DNA of 64,000 bases from Roseiarcus sp963737365 (GCA_963737365.1 CAVTSD010000007.1:620001-684000), one strand, 5' to 3'; counted from the stretch's first letter, positions 18,922 to 28,665 are shown. Notes: generated by a model from the sequence alone, not told the origin. Program-made: numbers and translations.

Positions 18922-19542
18922 CTACCTCGATCGAACAGGCCTCGGCGCCTCCTGCCAATCCGCCGGCGCGACCTCGTCGTGCGTCAAGTGTGGGCCCATG
19001 GCGTCGAACACGCCGTCGCGCCGGATCAGTGCGTGGAACAGGCCGGCGGAGAGGTGCAGGAGGATCAGCGCGAAGAAGAGGAAGGCGAGATAGTAATGCG
19101 CGTTCCACAAGAGCGTATGCAGGCTCGCGCTTTGCGGCGCGATCTGCGGCAGCCAGAGGCCGGGCCACGACGTGACGGGATAGTCCGCAGCCGACAGCAT
19201 CCCCCACCCGATCAGCGGCATCGCAATCATGAGCGCGTAGAGCACGTAATGCGAGAGATAGGCCGCAAGCTTCATCGGCTCCGGCAGATCGAGCGGCAAC
19301 GGCGGCGCGCCGTAGACCAGGCGCACAACAAGACGAATCAGCGCGAGGATCAGGATCAGAATCCCGAGCGGCTTATGAATATTGACCAGCGTCAGATATT
19401 CCGGAGCCACGGTGGACGCCATGCCGACGCCGATGAACAGCATCGCCAGGATGCAGACGGCCATCACCCAATGCAGCGTTCGCTGCAAGGGCGTGAAGCG
19501 GCGAAGGGCCGTCACTGGGCGAATCCGCTGAACATTGGTCAT
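18922..19542 (-). CDS. Cytochrome b561 (bacterial CybB family)
   Basis: 206 residues, four membrane helices with His pairs for two b hemes: QRTLHWVMA, NIHKPLG, YLSHYVLYALMIAMPLIGW and LILLHLSAGLFH. The family takes electrons from ubiquinol and passes them to partners. It overlaps the stop of the upstream catalase-like gene by 4 bases, so the two are translationally coupled. The C terminus ends in a His/Asp/Glu-rich cytosolic tail. Likely electron donor to the peroxidase partner (inference). Confidence 0.9.
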   Translation of the reverse strand: MTNVQRIRPVTALRRFTPLQRTLHWVMAVCILAMLFIGVGMASTVAPEYLTLVNIHKPLGILILILALIRLVVRLVYGAPPLPLDLPEPMKLAAYLSHYVLYALMIAMPLIGWGMLSAADYPVTSWPGLWLPQIAPQSASLHTLLWNAHYYLAFLFFALILLHLSAGLFHALIRRDGVFDAMGPHLTHDEVAPADWQEAPRPVRSR

Positions 19543-20618
19543 TGCGCGGCTCCCGTGGCGGTACGCGGATAGTCCTTCTCCTCGGCCGTGCGGCGGTCGT
19601 AGGAGACCCTGTAAGCGGACGAGCGGGCAGAAGGGAACGGATCATCCGAGGTCCTGATACCGCTCGGCAGGACGGTCGGATCGAAATTGATATCGCGGCA
19701 CGGGCCGTCCGCCTCGGGTTCGATCTTTTGCACGGTCAGCGTGCCGACCTCGACGCTGCGACGATCTTGCGGCCACGCCTTGCTGGGGTCCGAGGTCTGA
19801 TCCCCGGCGTTGGCGACGGTAATCCGCATCGTCCAATGCGCCGGAGCTTTCTTGATGCGATCGGTGATCTCGGTTTCGAGGAAGTTCGGCCCGCGCTTCG
19901 CAAGCTCATCGGGCGCGACCGGGACGGGCTGGGCCGCCGGCGTCAGCGACCAGCGCACAGCGTGGTCGTTCCCCGAGCCGTCGGTGAAGATGAAGCTGTT
20001 CAAGCCGTTGTAGGGCTCCTCGGCGTAGCTGCCGGTCCAGGGCGCGCTCTTCGCCCAGCCGCCGAAAGCCGCGATCTCGGGATGGGCGCCGGCGAACTTC
20101 GCCATCGCGTCGGGCTCCTTGCTCGCGGAGGCGACTTGAAGATCGCGGAACGCCTGGACGCTTGCGACGGGGAAGAACGGCGGGTCGATCATCGCCATGC
20201 GCCATTCCTGGCCGTCCGGCGTCGAGATCATGAGGCCCAAGCCGCGCACGCGCTCTTTGGAATCGTCAGCGTTCGGATTCGGCGTGCCGAGATTGAAACG
20301 TCCGATCACGGGGTACTGGCCTTTGACGAAGACCTGAGCCTTCGACAGCTCCGACCCTGCGCCGTTCGCGTCGAAAAAGCCCGTGAAGCAAATGCCCTTG
20401 GCGTGATTGCGCCGGTGGCCGAGCGGCGCTCCTGAAGGTCCGGTAAAGCCGTCAACGAGCTTCTGCGGAGTGAGGCGCGCGGGCGAGAACCAACCGGCCG
20501 TATAGGCGAAGGCTGCGGCGGCGGCGACGACCACGGCGGCGATCAGCGCGAACGATGCAATTGGGCTGCGCGGAGTCGGTAGCAACCCTTCGGGCAATGT
20601 CCGTTCTCCGTCTGACAA
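19539..20618 (-). CDS. Membrane-anchored catalase-family heme peroxidase
   Basis: 359 residues: short cytosolic N terminus, one membrane helix at about 21-44, then a catalase fold starting at RLTPQKLVDGF. The distal His is His72 in RRNHAKG, Asn lies in GRFNLGTPNPNA, and a proximal Tyr candidate lies in SSAYRVSYDRR near residue 340. It matches the small SrpA-like catalase-related peroxidases, shorter than true catalases. The start is a TTG at 20616-20618: an in-frame TAG lies four codons upstream and no ATG occurs before the membrane helix. It forms an overlapping pair with cytochrome b561. Periplasmic H2O2 or organic peroxide reduction is inferred. Confidence 0.88.
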   Translation of the reverse strand: MSDGERTLPEGLLPTPRSPIASFALIAAVVVAAAAAFAYTAGWFSPARLTPQKLVDGFTGPSGAPLGHRRNHAKGICFTGFFDANGAGSELSKAQVFVKGQYPVIGRFNLGTPNPNADDSKERVRGLGLMISTPDGQEWRMAMIDPPFFPVASVQAFRDLQVASASKEPDAMAKFAGAHPEIAAFGGWAKSAPWTGSYAEEPYNGLNSFIFTDGSGNDHAVRWSLTPAAQPVPVAPDELAKRGPNFLETEITDRIKKAPAHWTMRITVANAGDQTSDPSKAWPQDRRSVEVGTLTVQKIEPEADGPCRDINFDPTVLPSGIRTSDDPFPSARSSAYRVSYDRRTAEEKDYPRTATGAAQ

Positions 20619-20702
20619 TCTCGAGCGAGACTATACAAAGTCGCGAGCAAAGGCATCAATAGAATTGGCGGCCGGGATCGTTTCGACTCCGGCACAGCGC
20701 AT

Positions 20703-22073
20703 TCACGGCGAAAGTTCGCCAAAAGTCGTCGGCACCAGCTCAGAGACTGTTGGATGAATCGCGACCACGCGGGTATAAGCCGAAGCCGTCACGCCCGCGG
20801 CCATCGCCTCGATCACGCCATGGACGGCCTCGTCGCCTCCGACGCCGAGAATGGCGGCGCCCAGGATCGCGTCGCTATCGCGGTCAACCACGACTTTCAT
20901 GAACCCCTTCGTTTCGCCCTTCTCGACCGCGCGGCCGACGCGGGTCATGGGCCGGCGGCCGACGCGAACGTCGTGGCCTTTAGCGCGGGCTTCCGCTTCG
21001 GTCAGGCCCGCCCGGCCGAGCGGTGGGTCGACGTAGAGCGCGTAGACGGGAATGCGGTCGCTCACCCTGCGCGCCGCCCCGTCGAGCACGTTCGCCGCGG
21101 CGATCTCGAAATCATTGTACGAGGTGTGGGTGAAGGCGCCGCGCCCATTGCAATCGCCGAGCGCCCAGATGTGGGGAAGGTTGGTCTTCAAGGACTCGTC
21201 GACGACGATGTAGCCGTGCGGGTCGACCTCGACCCCTGCGGCCTCGAGCCCGAGGTCGTCGGTGTTGGGGCGGCGCCCGACCGCGAGCAACACGTGCGAG
21301 CCGATGACCTCAGGTTCGCCGGAGGCGCAATTGACGCCGACCGCGATCTCGGCGCCGCGCGGTTCGAAGCGGATGCACTCGGACTCGAGCCGGATCTCAA
21401 TGCCCTCCGCCTCAAGGATTTCGCGGATCGCGTCCGAGACCTCCTCGTCCTCGCGCGACACGAGGCGGTTCATTTTCTCCACCACCGTCACGTCCGCGCC
21501 GAGCCGTCGAAACACCTGCGCGAACTCAAGCCCGATATAGCTTCCGCCGACGACGACCAGACGCTTCGGCAGGACGTCGAGTTCGAGCAATGACGTGTTG
21601 GTGAGCGTCTTCACCCGATCGATCCCGGGAAAGTCCGGAATGATTGCGCGGCCCCCGACGTTGATGAAGAAACGCTCCGCCTCGAGCACGTCGTCGCCGA
21701 CCTCGATCGTCGTGGGTGAGAGAAAGCGGGCTTGGCCACGGACGACGGTGCAATTCTCCATGCCTTCCAGCCAGGCCGTGAGGCGGGAGCGGGAGTTGCC
21801 GACCACAGCGTTCTTGCGCGCCATGACCGCGGAGAAATCAACGGCGACCGGTCCGACCGTCACGCCGAACTCCGCGCCGCGTCGCGCGAGGTGCGCCGCA
21901 TAGGCGCTCGCGACCAGGGTCTTCGTCGGCGTGCAGCCGGTGTTGACGCAAGTCCCGCCGATCAGGTCGCGCTCGATCAGCGCGACCTTCTGCCCGGTCG
22001 CGGCAAGGCGGCCAACCATCGGTGGCCCAGCCTGGCCGGCGCCGATGACGATTGAGTCGAAGCGGCGGTTCAT
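20703..22073 (-). CDS. FAD-dependent pyridine nucleotide-disulfide oxidoreductase, MerA-like clade
   Basis: 456 residues. FAD motif IVIGAGQAGPPMVGRLAA, redox disulfide GGTCVNTGCTPTKTL, NAD(P) motif VVVGGSYIGLEFAQ, ALGDCNGRGAF and the dimerisation domain with HPTVSEL. The catalytic His-Pro is present. There is no N-terminal HMA domain and no C-terminal vicinal Cys pair, so mercuric reductase activity is unlikely despite family annotation. ATG at 22071-22073 overlaps the TGA of the DUF4126 gene (ATGA). Substrate unknown. Confidence 0.9.
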   Translation of the reverse strand: MNRRFDSIVIGAGQAGPPMVGRLAATGQKVALIERDLIGGTCVNTGCTPTKTLVASAYAAHLARRGAEFGVTVGPVAVDFSAVMARKNAVVGNSRSRLTAWLEGMENCTVVRGQARFLSPTTIEVGDDVLEAERFFINVGGRAIIPDFPGIDRVKTLTNTSLLELDVLPKRLVVVGGSYIGLEFAQVFRRLGADVTVVEKMNRLVSREDEEVSDAIREILEAEGIEIRLESECIRFEPRGAEIAVGVNCASGEPEVIGSHVLLAVGRRPNTDDLGLEAAGVEVDPHGYIVVDESLKTNLPHIWALGDCNGRGAFTHTSYNDFEIAAANVLDGAARRVSDRIPVYALYVDPPLGRAGLTEAEARAKGHDVRVGRRPMTRVGRAVEKGETKGFMKVVVDRDSDAILGAAILGVGGDEAVHGVIEAMAAGVTASAYTRVVAIHPTVSELVPTTFGELSP

Positions 22074-22532
22074 CGGAGCGCCCAAACAACAATGAGGCCG
22101 AGCACGATGGCGCTCGCGTCCTCGATAAAGGCCGCGGGCGTGTCGCGCCCAAACGCTTCCGCCATGCGGGTCGCGAATTGCGGCGCCGCCGAAGGTTCCG
22201 ATCACAGCGCCGATCACGCCGGCGATAAGGCCCCCGATCCACGAACCGCCCGAAACGCCGATCGTCGCGCCCGACAGAGCGCCGCTCACGATCCGGGCGC
22301 CGAATTGCATCGGCACCTTCCGGCTCGGCGTCGCTGGGAGCTGATCGGCGACCATTTCGAGAATGGCTAGCAGCGTGAAGATCCAGGGCGTCCAGGCGTA
22401 GCCCATGAACGCGAGCCATGTGCCGGCTAGATTGAGATAGCCCAACCGCGCGGCCCAGCTCACAGCGGCTGGCGCGGTGAACGTTCGCGAACCGGCGACG
22501 ACGCCGGCTAGAAGCGCAAGTCCGTAAAGCAT
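22070..22532 (-). CDS. DUF4126 membrane protein, interrupted by a single-base frameshift
   Basis: Small integral membrane protein with three or four helices (LYGLALLAGVVAGSRTFTAP at the start, then VIGTFGGAAIR). Near 22172 one extra G breaks the frame; in the next frame the protein continues TRMAEAFGRDTPAAFIEDA, then a last helix, and stops at TGA overlapping the start of the downstream oxidoreductase. Corrected length about 153 residues. Without the correction the first frame reads straight through into the oxidoreductase and mimics a fusion protein, which I reject. Function unknown. Confidence 0.82.
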
Positions 22533-22588
22533 CGCGTATTTCTCCCCCAGCCGCCTGTGGCTCGCGCTCGCGCTTTCCCGTCAGCCGC

Positions 22589-23948
22589 TCACCGCAAAAG
22601 CTGTGCTGCCAAATAGCGCGAGAGAATCCAATAGAGCCCGCCGGAAAGAAGCATCGCAGCCGGCAGGGTGAACACCCAGGCGAGCAGGATGTTGCGCACC
22701 ATTCGCCATTGCAAGCCGGCGCCGCTTGCCGTCATCGTTCCGGTGGAGACGAGATACATATCGTTCCGGATCTCCGCCACGAGACTTGGCGGCATACTGC
22801 CGATCGAGCCGTATTGCTTGAACTCCTCGCCGACCGTCCGCACCAGAATCGCCAAAGACGGAAAGGTGCCCTCGTCGATCGCGTGGCGCGACACGTAAAG
22901 CTCCACTGCCGACCGGGGATCGCCGATCACGTCGTAGCCGCTCGCCTTGTCCGCAATCACCCGGCTCGCCGTTTTGGACGTGGCTCGAAGCGCTCGATCT
23001 GGCTTGGAGAGAGGCCTCGGTTCAGCGCGTACGCATTGGGGATGGTGCCGATCAGGATCAGCATGACGAGGTTCATCCCCTTCTGCCCATCGTTGGCGCC
23101 GTGAAAGAAGCTGACCGCGGTGCAGGTGAGAACAAGGATGCCGCGCGTCCTCCATGGCGGGGGTTGGTCGGTTGCGCTTGGCTCGACCTTATCCCTGCCG
23201 AAACCGAAACGGATCGCCAGAATGAGAGCGCCGGCGACGCCAAACTCAAACAAGGGCGAAAGAAGAAGCGAGTATCCGATCTCGACCGCTCTCGACCAGT
23301 TGACCCCGGCTGTGCCGCCACCCCCGTAGATCAGGGCGTTCGCCACGCCCACGCCGATGATCGATCCGATCATGGTGTGCGAACTCGACACCGGGAGTCC
23401 AAGATACCAGGTTCCGAGATTCCAGGTGATCGCGGCGAAGAGCAGCGAGAACACCATGACGATGCCGTCGCTACGTCCGACCTGCAGAATGAGTTCAACT
23501 GGAAGGAGGGCGATGATAGCGAAGGCGACCGCGCCGGAGGAGGCAAGACGCCAGCAAGATTGGCGATGCCCGACCACACCACCGCGGCCTGCGGCGGCAG
23601 CGAGTGGGTGTAGATCACGGTCGCCAAAGCATTGGCCGTGTCGTGAAAGCCGTTGATGAACTCGAAGCTCAACGCGATCAGCAAAGCGAGGAAGATCGCG
23701 AAGTAAGGCGCAAGCGACGGGACAATCCCGCCGCTCTCCGTCATGTCGCGATGGATGCTGAAAACCACGTAAATAAGCGCCGCCACGAGAACGCCCACGA
23801 TCGCGGCAACGATGACCCAATGGTGGCCGCGCTCGAGATTGGGACGGCGATGACTCGTTGGCCGGGCGGTCTCGGGCATCGCGAGGCTGGCGCCGAAGGA
23901 TTCGGGCGCAAAACGAGGCTCTCCGGGCTCCGACTGGGTGAGCGACAT
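22589..23948 (-). CDS. PiT-family inorganic phosphate transporter, two frameshifts
   Basis: Low-affinity phosphate/cation symporter. The N-terminal half contains the PiT motif EFINGFHDTANALATVIYT, the second half the repeat motif VSFFHGANDGQKGM, and the end a helix ILLAWVFTLPAAMLLSGGLYWI. Three reading frames are needed: a base is missing near 23544 (ANLAGVL then SSGAVAFAIIALLP) and another shift occurs at about 22975-23000 (SPSQIERF then ATSKTASRVIADK). Corrected length is about 450 residues. The start ATG at 23946-23948 has GGAGG about 12 bases upstream. A large cytosolic loop between the halves fits the PiT subfamily with a regulatory insert. Confidence 0.85.
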
Positions 23949-24122
23949 CGCGCGCAGGCGCCTCCATAAGGGAAGTTGACAATGTCCTTCATCGCGGCGC
24001 GTTCGGCAAGTGACGCTTGCCAGCTGCGACGCGACCTCGAGGGTTGTGTTCTTGCGCACGGGAGACGGTGACGGCGCGTGGCGCTCCCCTGACATGCGCG
24101 AGAAGTCTTGATCCCGTTAGTG

Positions 24123-24368
24123 TTACGTCGGCAGGCCTAGAAGCGCATTGACTGACACGTCCTCATCGAGGTCTGGCCAGTGGATCCCCTCGCCGCGGCC
24201 GATCAGGCGCCAGTTTGCACGCTGCGCATCCGAGGCGTCGCGCAAGCGAGGAAACCACGCGAGCGGCGCCGATATCTCCCGGCCGTCGTCTAGGATGACG
24301 CGGATCGAAGCATCGACGAACTCGACGCTCAGAGCCTGGACATTAAGCCGATTTGTCGAAATGGACAT
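24123..24368 (-). CDS. DUF2442 protein (toxin-antitoxin-like pair with DUF4160)
   Basis: 81 residues with the DUF2442 pattern: VEFVDASIRVILDDGREISAPLAWFPRL, then RANWRLIGRGEGIHWPDLDEDVSVNALL. GGAGG precedes the ATG. The start lies inside the end of the upstream DUF4160 gene, the usual order for this pair. Such pairs are suspected toxin-antitoxin modules, with DUF2442 the putative DNA-binding or antitoxin part, but direct evidence is thin. Confidence 0.85.
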   Translation of the reverse strand: MSISTNRLNVQALSVEFVDASIRVILDDGREISAPLAWFPRLRDASDAQRANWRLIGRGEGIHWPDLDEDVSVNALLGLPT

Positions 24369-24583
24369 GCCACGCCTCCAAGAATTCGCGACGAATGCTC
24401 GATAATTATCGCACGGAGCCGGGTCAATTCCCTCGGTCTAAATCCGCGCGACCGCGCGAGCTCCACAGGTTCGAGCCAATATTTAGCAGTCGCGTCCCCA
24501 CTTTCGACATGGACGTGCGGCGGCTCGGCGTTTTCAAACTGTAGAAAAACAACCGTAGCGCGCCCGAACGCAAATCGTCGCAT
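24343..24583 (-). CDS. DUF4160 protein, probable single-base frameshift near the C terminus
   Basis: Short protein with the diagnostic NAEPPHVHVESGDATAKYWLEP block (given here to residue level only to show the HVHV core) followed by RELTRLRAIIIEHSSRIL. As read, the tail then becomes GGVACPFRQIG, unlike the family; shifting by one base near 24379 gives the expected EAWHVHFDKSA and a TAA stop at 24343-24345. Corrected length 79 residues. It overlaps the DUF2442 start and is probably the first gene of that pair. Confidence 0.78.
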
Positions 24584-24618
24584 GTCGGGCTCGTCCGCGT
24601 CCTACCCTCGCTGTCTTG

Positions 24619-26797
24619 TTACGATTTCACTCGCACATAGTCCCCAGGCGCGTCGCCCATCGGTTCAAGGTTGCCGTCGCCGGGCTTGCGGGCGGGAACC
24701 TTCTCCGGCGCCTGCGCCGTCAGCCAGGCGAGCCAGTCCGGCCACCAGGAGCCCGGCGTCTCCTTCGCCTTCGCGACCCAATCCTCGAACTTGCCTTCCG
24801 GCGGCCCGCCCGACCAGTACTGGTATTTCGGCTTGCTCGGCGGATTGACGACCCCGGCGATGTGACCCGACCCGGCCATCACATAGCGCACCGGTCCGCC
24901 AAAGCACTTGGCCCCCGTGAACGCCGAGCGGGCAGGGGCGATGTGGTCTTCCTTCGTCGCGAGTTCATAGACCGGGATCGTCACCTTCTTGAGGTCGAGC
25001 GTCCTGCCGTTCAGCTCCATCCGCCCGTTCGAGAGATCGTTCTGCAGATAGCAGTGGCGCAAATAGAACTTGTGGTTGGCGGCGGGCATGCGGGTCGAGT
25101 TCTGAATTCCAGACCAGCAGGTCGAACGGCATGGGCTCTTTGCCCTTGAGATAATTGTTGACGTAATAGGACCAGATGAGATCGTTCGGCCGCAGCATAT
25201 TGAAGGCGTTGGCCATCGCCGAGCCTTCGAGATAGCCGCGCTCGGCCATGCGCTCCTCGACCGCCTTCAATTGCTCCGCATCGACGAACACCTTGAGATC
25301 GCCAGGGTCGGCGAAGTCGATCTGGGTCGCGAGAAAGGTCGCGCTGGCGATGCGCCTGTCGTTGTCCGCGGCCATGTAGGCAAGCGTGGCGGCGACGAGC
25401 GTGCCCCCGACGCAATAACCAATCGCTGCAACCTCCCGTTCGCCTGTGGCCTCTTCGATGCAGTCGACGGCGGTGAGGACGCCCTCGCGCATGTAGCTTG
25501 CGAAGTCCTTGTCGGCATGGCGCTCGTCGGGATTGACCCAGGAGATGACGAAAACGGTCAGGCCCTGCGCGACCGCCCACCGGATGAATGACTTCTCCGG
25601 ATTGAGGTCGAGGATGTAGAACTTGTTGATCCACGGCGGCACGATCAGGAGCGGGCGCTTATAGACCTGAGGCGTGGTCGGCTCGTACTGGATGAGCTCC
25701 ATCAGCGCGTTGCGGAACACCACTTTGCCTGGCGTCGCAGCCATGTTGACGCCGAGCTTGAACGCGCGCGCGTCCGACTGGCGAATGCGCAAATTGCCGC
25801 CCCCGGCGTGGATGTCCTCCGCCAGCATCTTCAGGCCGCGCACGAGATTCTCGCCGCTCTCGGCGAGCGTCGTGCGCAGAAGCTCCGGATTGGTGGCGAG
25901 GAAGTTCGAGGGCGAGAGCGCGGCGCTAACCTGCCGCAGATAAAATTGCGCCTTTTCGCGGTCGTGCGGATCGAGTTGGTCGGCATGCTTGACCAGATCC
26001 TCGGCCCAGCGCGTCGTCATCACGTAGGCCTGTTTGATGAAATCGAAATAGGGATTGTCGCGCCACGCAGCGTCCGCGAAGCGCTTGTCGGCGGCGTCAT
26101 GCACGGCGACCGGCGGCGTCTGTTCGCCCTGGAGGCGCTGCAGGGTCGAGGCCCAGAGGTCAACGAATTGCTTGGATAGCTCGGTCTGCGCGGCGAACGC
26201 CCGCTGGGGATCGGTCATGTAATAATCGACAACCCGACCGATCGAGCGCGCCATCTCGCCAATCTCATCGGCGATCGTGGTCTTGATCGCGCCGCTCTGC
26301 CTTGGAGTGAGATAGGCGGCCAGCGCCTTGCCGCCCTGCTCGATCGCCTGCGCGATGTTATGGGCGAGCGCCTCCACGTCGAGGGCGCGATTTGGGTCGC
26401 TGGCGGTGGATGGCTCCGCACGGACCGCAGAAGGCGGCGCAGCGTCCTTCGGCGGCGCGGGTGGCGGGGCGAGGGCGGGCATGCGAACGGGCTCCGCGGG
26501 AGCGGCTGTCGCCTCGACTTTGCTTGCGGGTCGTGCTTCGGCCTTGCGGCGCGGAGGCGTTGATGGCTTCGTCTTCGGAGCCGGCGCCAAGGCTCGCGCG
26601 ATGGGCGCGGCCGCAACCTTGGGCGCCGGCGCGGCGGCTCGCCGCTCCGCGGTTTTCGCGCGAAGGGCTTTCGCAGCTTTCGGCGAGCTCTCGCCTTTGG
26701 GCGCGCGCTTGGCGAGGCTGACACCGGATCTTGGCGCCGAGCGCTTGGCTGGCTGAATCTTGCCGCGCCCCCTCGGCTGGCTTGGAATCTTGGCCAT
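24619..26797 (-). CDS. phaC: Class I poly(3-hydroxyalkanoate) synthase, interrupted by a single-base frameshift
   Basis: Polymerises hydroxyacyl-CoA into PHA granules. From the ATG at 26795-26797 (MAKIPSQPRGRG) there is an unusually long Ala/Pro/Lys-rich N-terminal extension of about 150 residues, then the PhaC N domain and alpha/beta-hydrolase core with the lipase-like box GYCVGG (Cys462). Near 25100 one extra A in GAACTCG shifts the frame; corrected reading is WNSDSTRMPAANHKFYLR, continuing through EDHI (catalytic Asp) and GSGHIAGVVNPP (catalytic His) to a stop at 24619. Corrected length about 725 residues. AGGAAA precedes the start. Confidence 0.92.
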
Positions 26798-26900
26798 AAC
26801 GAGCGTTTCCTGTTCAGTCCTGGCGGGAGGCTTAGTCCCGTTTTGGTCATAATAGGTCAGTACCTGTCCGCGAAGCCAACAACACTTTTCGGACAGAAAG

Positions 26901-27329
26901 ATGTTTCGCACGATTTGTGCCGAACGCGTGCGACCCGCCGTGAGGAGGACCGGATTGGCGGGCCTGCTCGCCCTTGCCGCTCTCCTCGCTTCCGGCGCGA
27001 CCAGCTACGCGCAACAGCAGGACAACATCTTCAAACAGGCGTTCAAAGTGCTTGGGTTCGCCACCGACGTCGCCCCGCCGGCTGACTTTGTCAACAAGAC
27101 CCGACCGGGCGCCGACCCCGATTATATTCCCGTGTTCCAGCCGCCGCCCGAGCCGGCGCGGCCGGCTTTGAAAGCGAACGAACTCGACGCGGTCAAGGGC
27201 GACCTCGACGGGGTCCAGAAGCGGGCTGACGCGCTGCGACAGGGCTTTGCCCCGGCCGCCAAGGCGATGGCGGAGCAACAGGCAGCGCAAAAAAAGCCGA
27301 AACCGAAAGCGCCCAGCGCTCCGCAATAG
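26901..27329 (+). CDS. Small exported protein of unknown function
   Basis: 142 residues: basic N terminus, hydrophobic signal core LAGLLALAALLASGATSYA ending before QQQD, then a mature part with NIFKQAFKVLGFATD, a proline-rich YIPVFQPPPEPARPA segment and a Lys/Ala/Pro-rich tail. No enzymatic motif. Divergent from phaC with about 100 bases between the starts. The ribosome site before the ATG is weak, whereas AGGAGG lies before a downstream TTG, so a start 18 codons later is possible. Confidence 0.65.
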   Translation: MFRTICAERVRPAVRRTGLAGLLALAALLASGATSYAQQQDNIFKQAFKVLGFATDVAPPADFVNKTRPGADPDYIPVFQPPPEPARPALKANELDAVKGDLDGVQKRADALRQGFAPAAKAMAEQQAAQKKPKPKAPSAPQ

Positions 27330-27426
27330 CCGATACCCCGTTTGCCGCCCTTACTCTTCCGATGCTACAGAACCGCGTCGGCGCATGGATCGACGAATCG
27401 GAATAGACTCAGGGCCAGTGGCTACG

Positions 27427-28644
27427 ATGAGCGATTTTCACCGGGTGCGGCGCTTGCCGCCTTATGTCTTCGAGCAGGTCAACAAGCTCAAGGCCAAGGC
27501 CCGCGCCGGCGGCGCTGACATCGTCGATCTCGGCATGGGCAATCCCGACTTGCCCGCGCCCAAGCACGTGCTCGACAAGCTCATCGAAACGGTCGGCAAG
27601 CCGCGCACCGACCGCTACTCGGCCTCGAAAGGCATCGCCGGCCTGCGGCGCGCTCAGGCCGGCTATTACGCGCGCCGGTTCGGTGTCAAGCTCGATCCCG
27701 AGACGCAAGTGGTGGCCACGCTGGGCTCGAAGGAAGGCTTCGCCAACATGGCGCAGGCGATCACCGCGCCGGGCGATGTCGTATTGGTCCCGAACCCGTC
27801 CTATCCGATCCACGCCTTCGGCTTCCTGATGGCGGGCGGCGTGATCCGCTCGGTGCCGTCCGAGCCTGGCCCTGAATTCTTCGGCGCGCTCGAGCGCGCC
27901 ATCGCCCATTCGATTCCGAAACCGATCGCGGTCGTGGTCTGCTACCCGTCCAACCCGACGGCGATGGTGGCGTCGCTCGACTTCTATCGGGACCTGGTGC
28001 TGTTTGCGAAGAAGCACGAGATTTTTGTCCTGTCCGATATCGCCTATGCGGAAGTCTATTTCGAGGACGAGGCGCCTCCGTCGATCCTACAGGCGCCCGG
28101 CGCCTTTGAGGTCGCGGTCGAGTTCACGTCGATGTCGAAGACCTATTCGATGGCGGGCTGGCGGATTGGCTTTGCGGTGGGCAACGAGCGGCTGCTCGCG
28201 GCGCTCGCGCGCGTGAAGTCTTATCTCGACTATGGCGCCTATACGCCAATCCAGGTCGCCGCCGCCGCGGCGCTGAATGGCCCCGATGATTGCGTCCGCG
28301 AGATGCGCGCGACCTATAAGCGCAGGCGCGACGTGATGATCGAGAGTTTCGCCGCGGCCGGCTGGGCGATCGACAAGCCGAGCGCATCGATGTTCGCGTG
28401 GACGCCGGTGCCTGAGAAGTTCCGCCATCTGGGCTCCCTCGAGTTTTCGAAGCTTCTGATCGAGAAGGCCGATGTTGCGGTCGCGCCCGGCGTCGGCTTC
28501 GGCGAGCACGGCGACGACTACGTGCGTCTCGCGCTGGTCGAAAACGAGCAACGCATCCGCCAGGCCGCGCGTGGGGTCAGGCGCTTCTTCGAGACAGCCG
28601 AACAAACGCTGCACAATGTGGTGAAGCTCAAAATGCAGGCGTGA
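27427..28644 (+). CDS. PLP-dependent class I/II aminotransferase (LL-DAP aminotransferase/AlaC-like)
   Basis: 405 residues from the ATG at 27427 (MSDFHRVRRLPPYVF). Fold-type I aminotransferase with VDLGMGNPDLPAP, YPSNPTAM, DIAYAEVYF and the PLP lysine in TSMSKTYSMAGWRIGF. The highly conserved Rhizobiales family is usually annotated as LL-diaminopimelate or alanine-pyruvate type aminotransferase; the sequence alone does not settle the substrate. In many genomes it precedes homoserine dehydrogenase (hom); here the next gene is instead an unrelated minus-strand gene. Confidence 0.85.
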   Translation: MSDFHRVRRLPPYVFEQVNKLKAKARAGGADIVDLGMGNPDLPAPKHVLDKLIETVGKPRTDRYSASKGIAGLRRAQAGYYARRFGVKLDPETQVVATLGSKEGFANMAQAITAPGDVVLVPNPSYPIHAFGFLMAGGVIRSVPSEPGPEFFGALERAIAHSIPKPIAVVVCYPSNPTAMVASLDFYRDLVLFAKKHEIFVLSDIAYAEVYFEDEAPPSILQAPGAFEVAVEFTSMSKTYSMAGWRIGFAVGNERLLAALARVKSYLDYGAYTPIQVAAAAALNGPDDCVREMRATYKRRRDVMIESFAAAGWAIDKPSASMFAWTPVPEKFRHLGSLEFSKLLIEKADVAVAPGVGFGEHGDDYVRLALVENEQRIRQAARGVRRFFETAEQTLHNVVKLKMQA

Positions 28645-28665
28645 GCGGGAGGTTTCTCTTCCGTT

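Noticed and set aside
19539..20618. Cytosolic catalase KatA/KatE
   Set aside because: Too short (359 residues), has an N-terminal membrane helix and pairs with cytochrome b561.
20703..22073. Mercuric reductase merA
   Set aside because: No HMA domain, no C-terminal Cys pair, no mer operon genes.
20703..22532. A single 609-residue fusion of DUF4126 and flavoprotein
   Set aside because: Explained by a one-base indel at 22172; both proteins have normal ends and overlapping start/stop.
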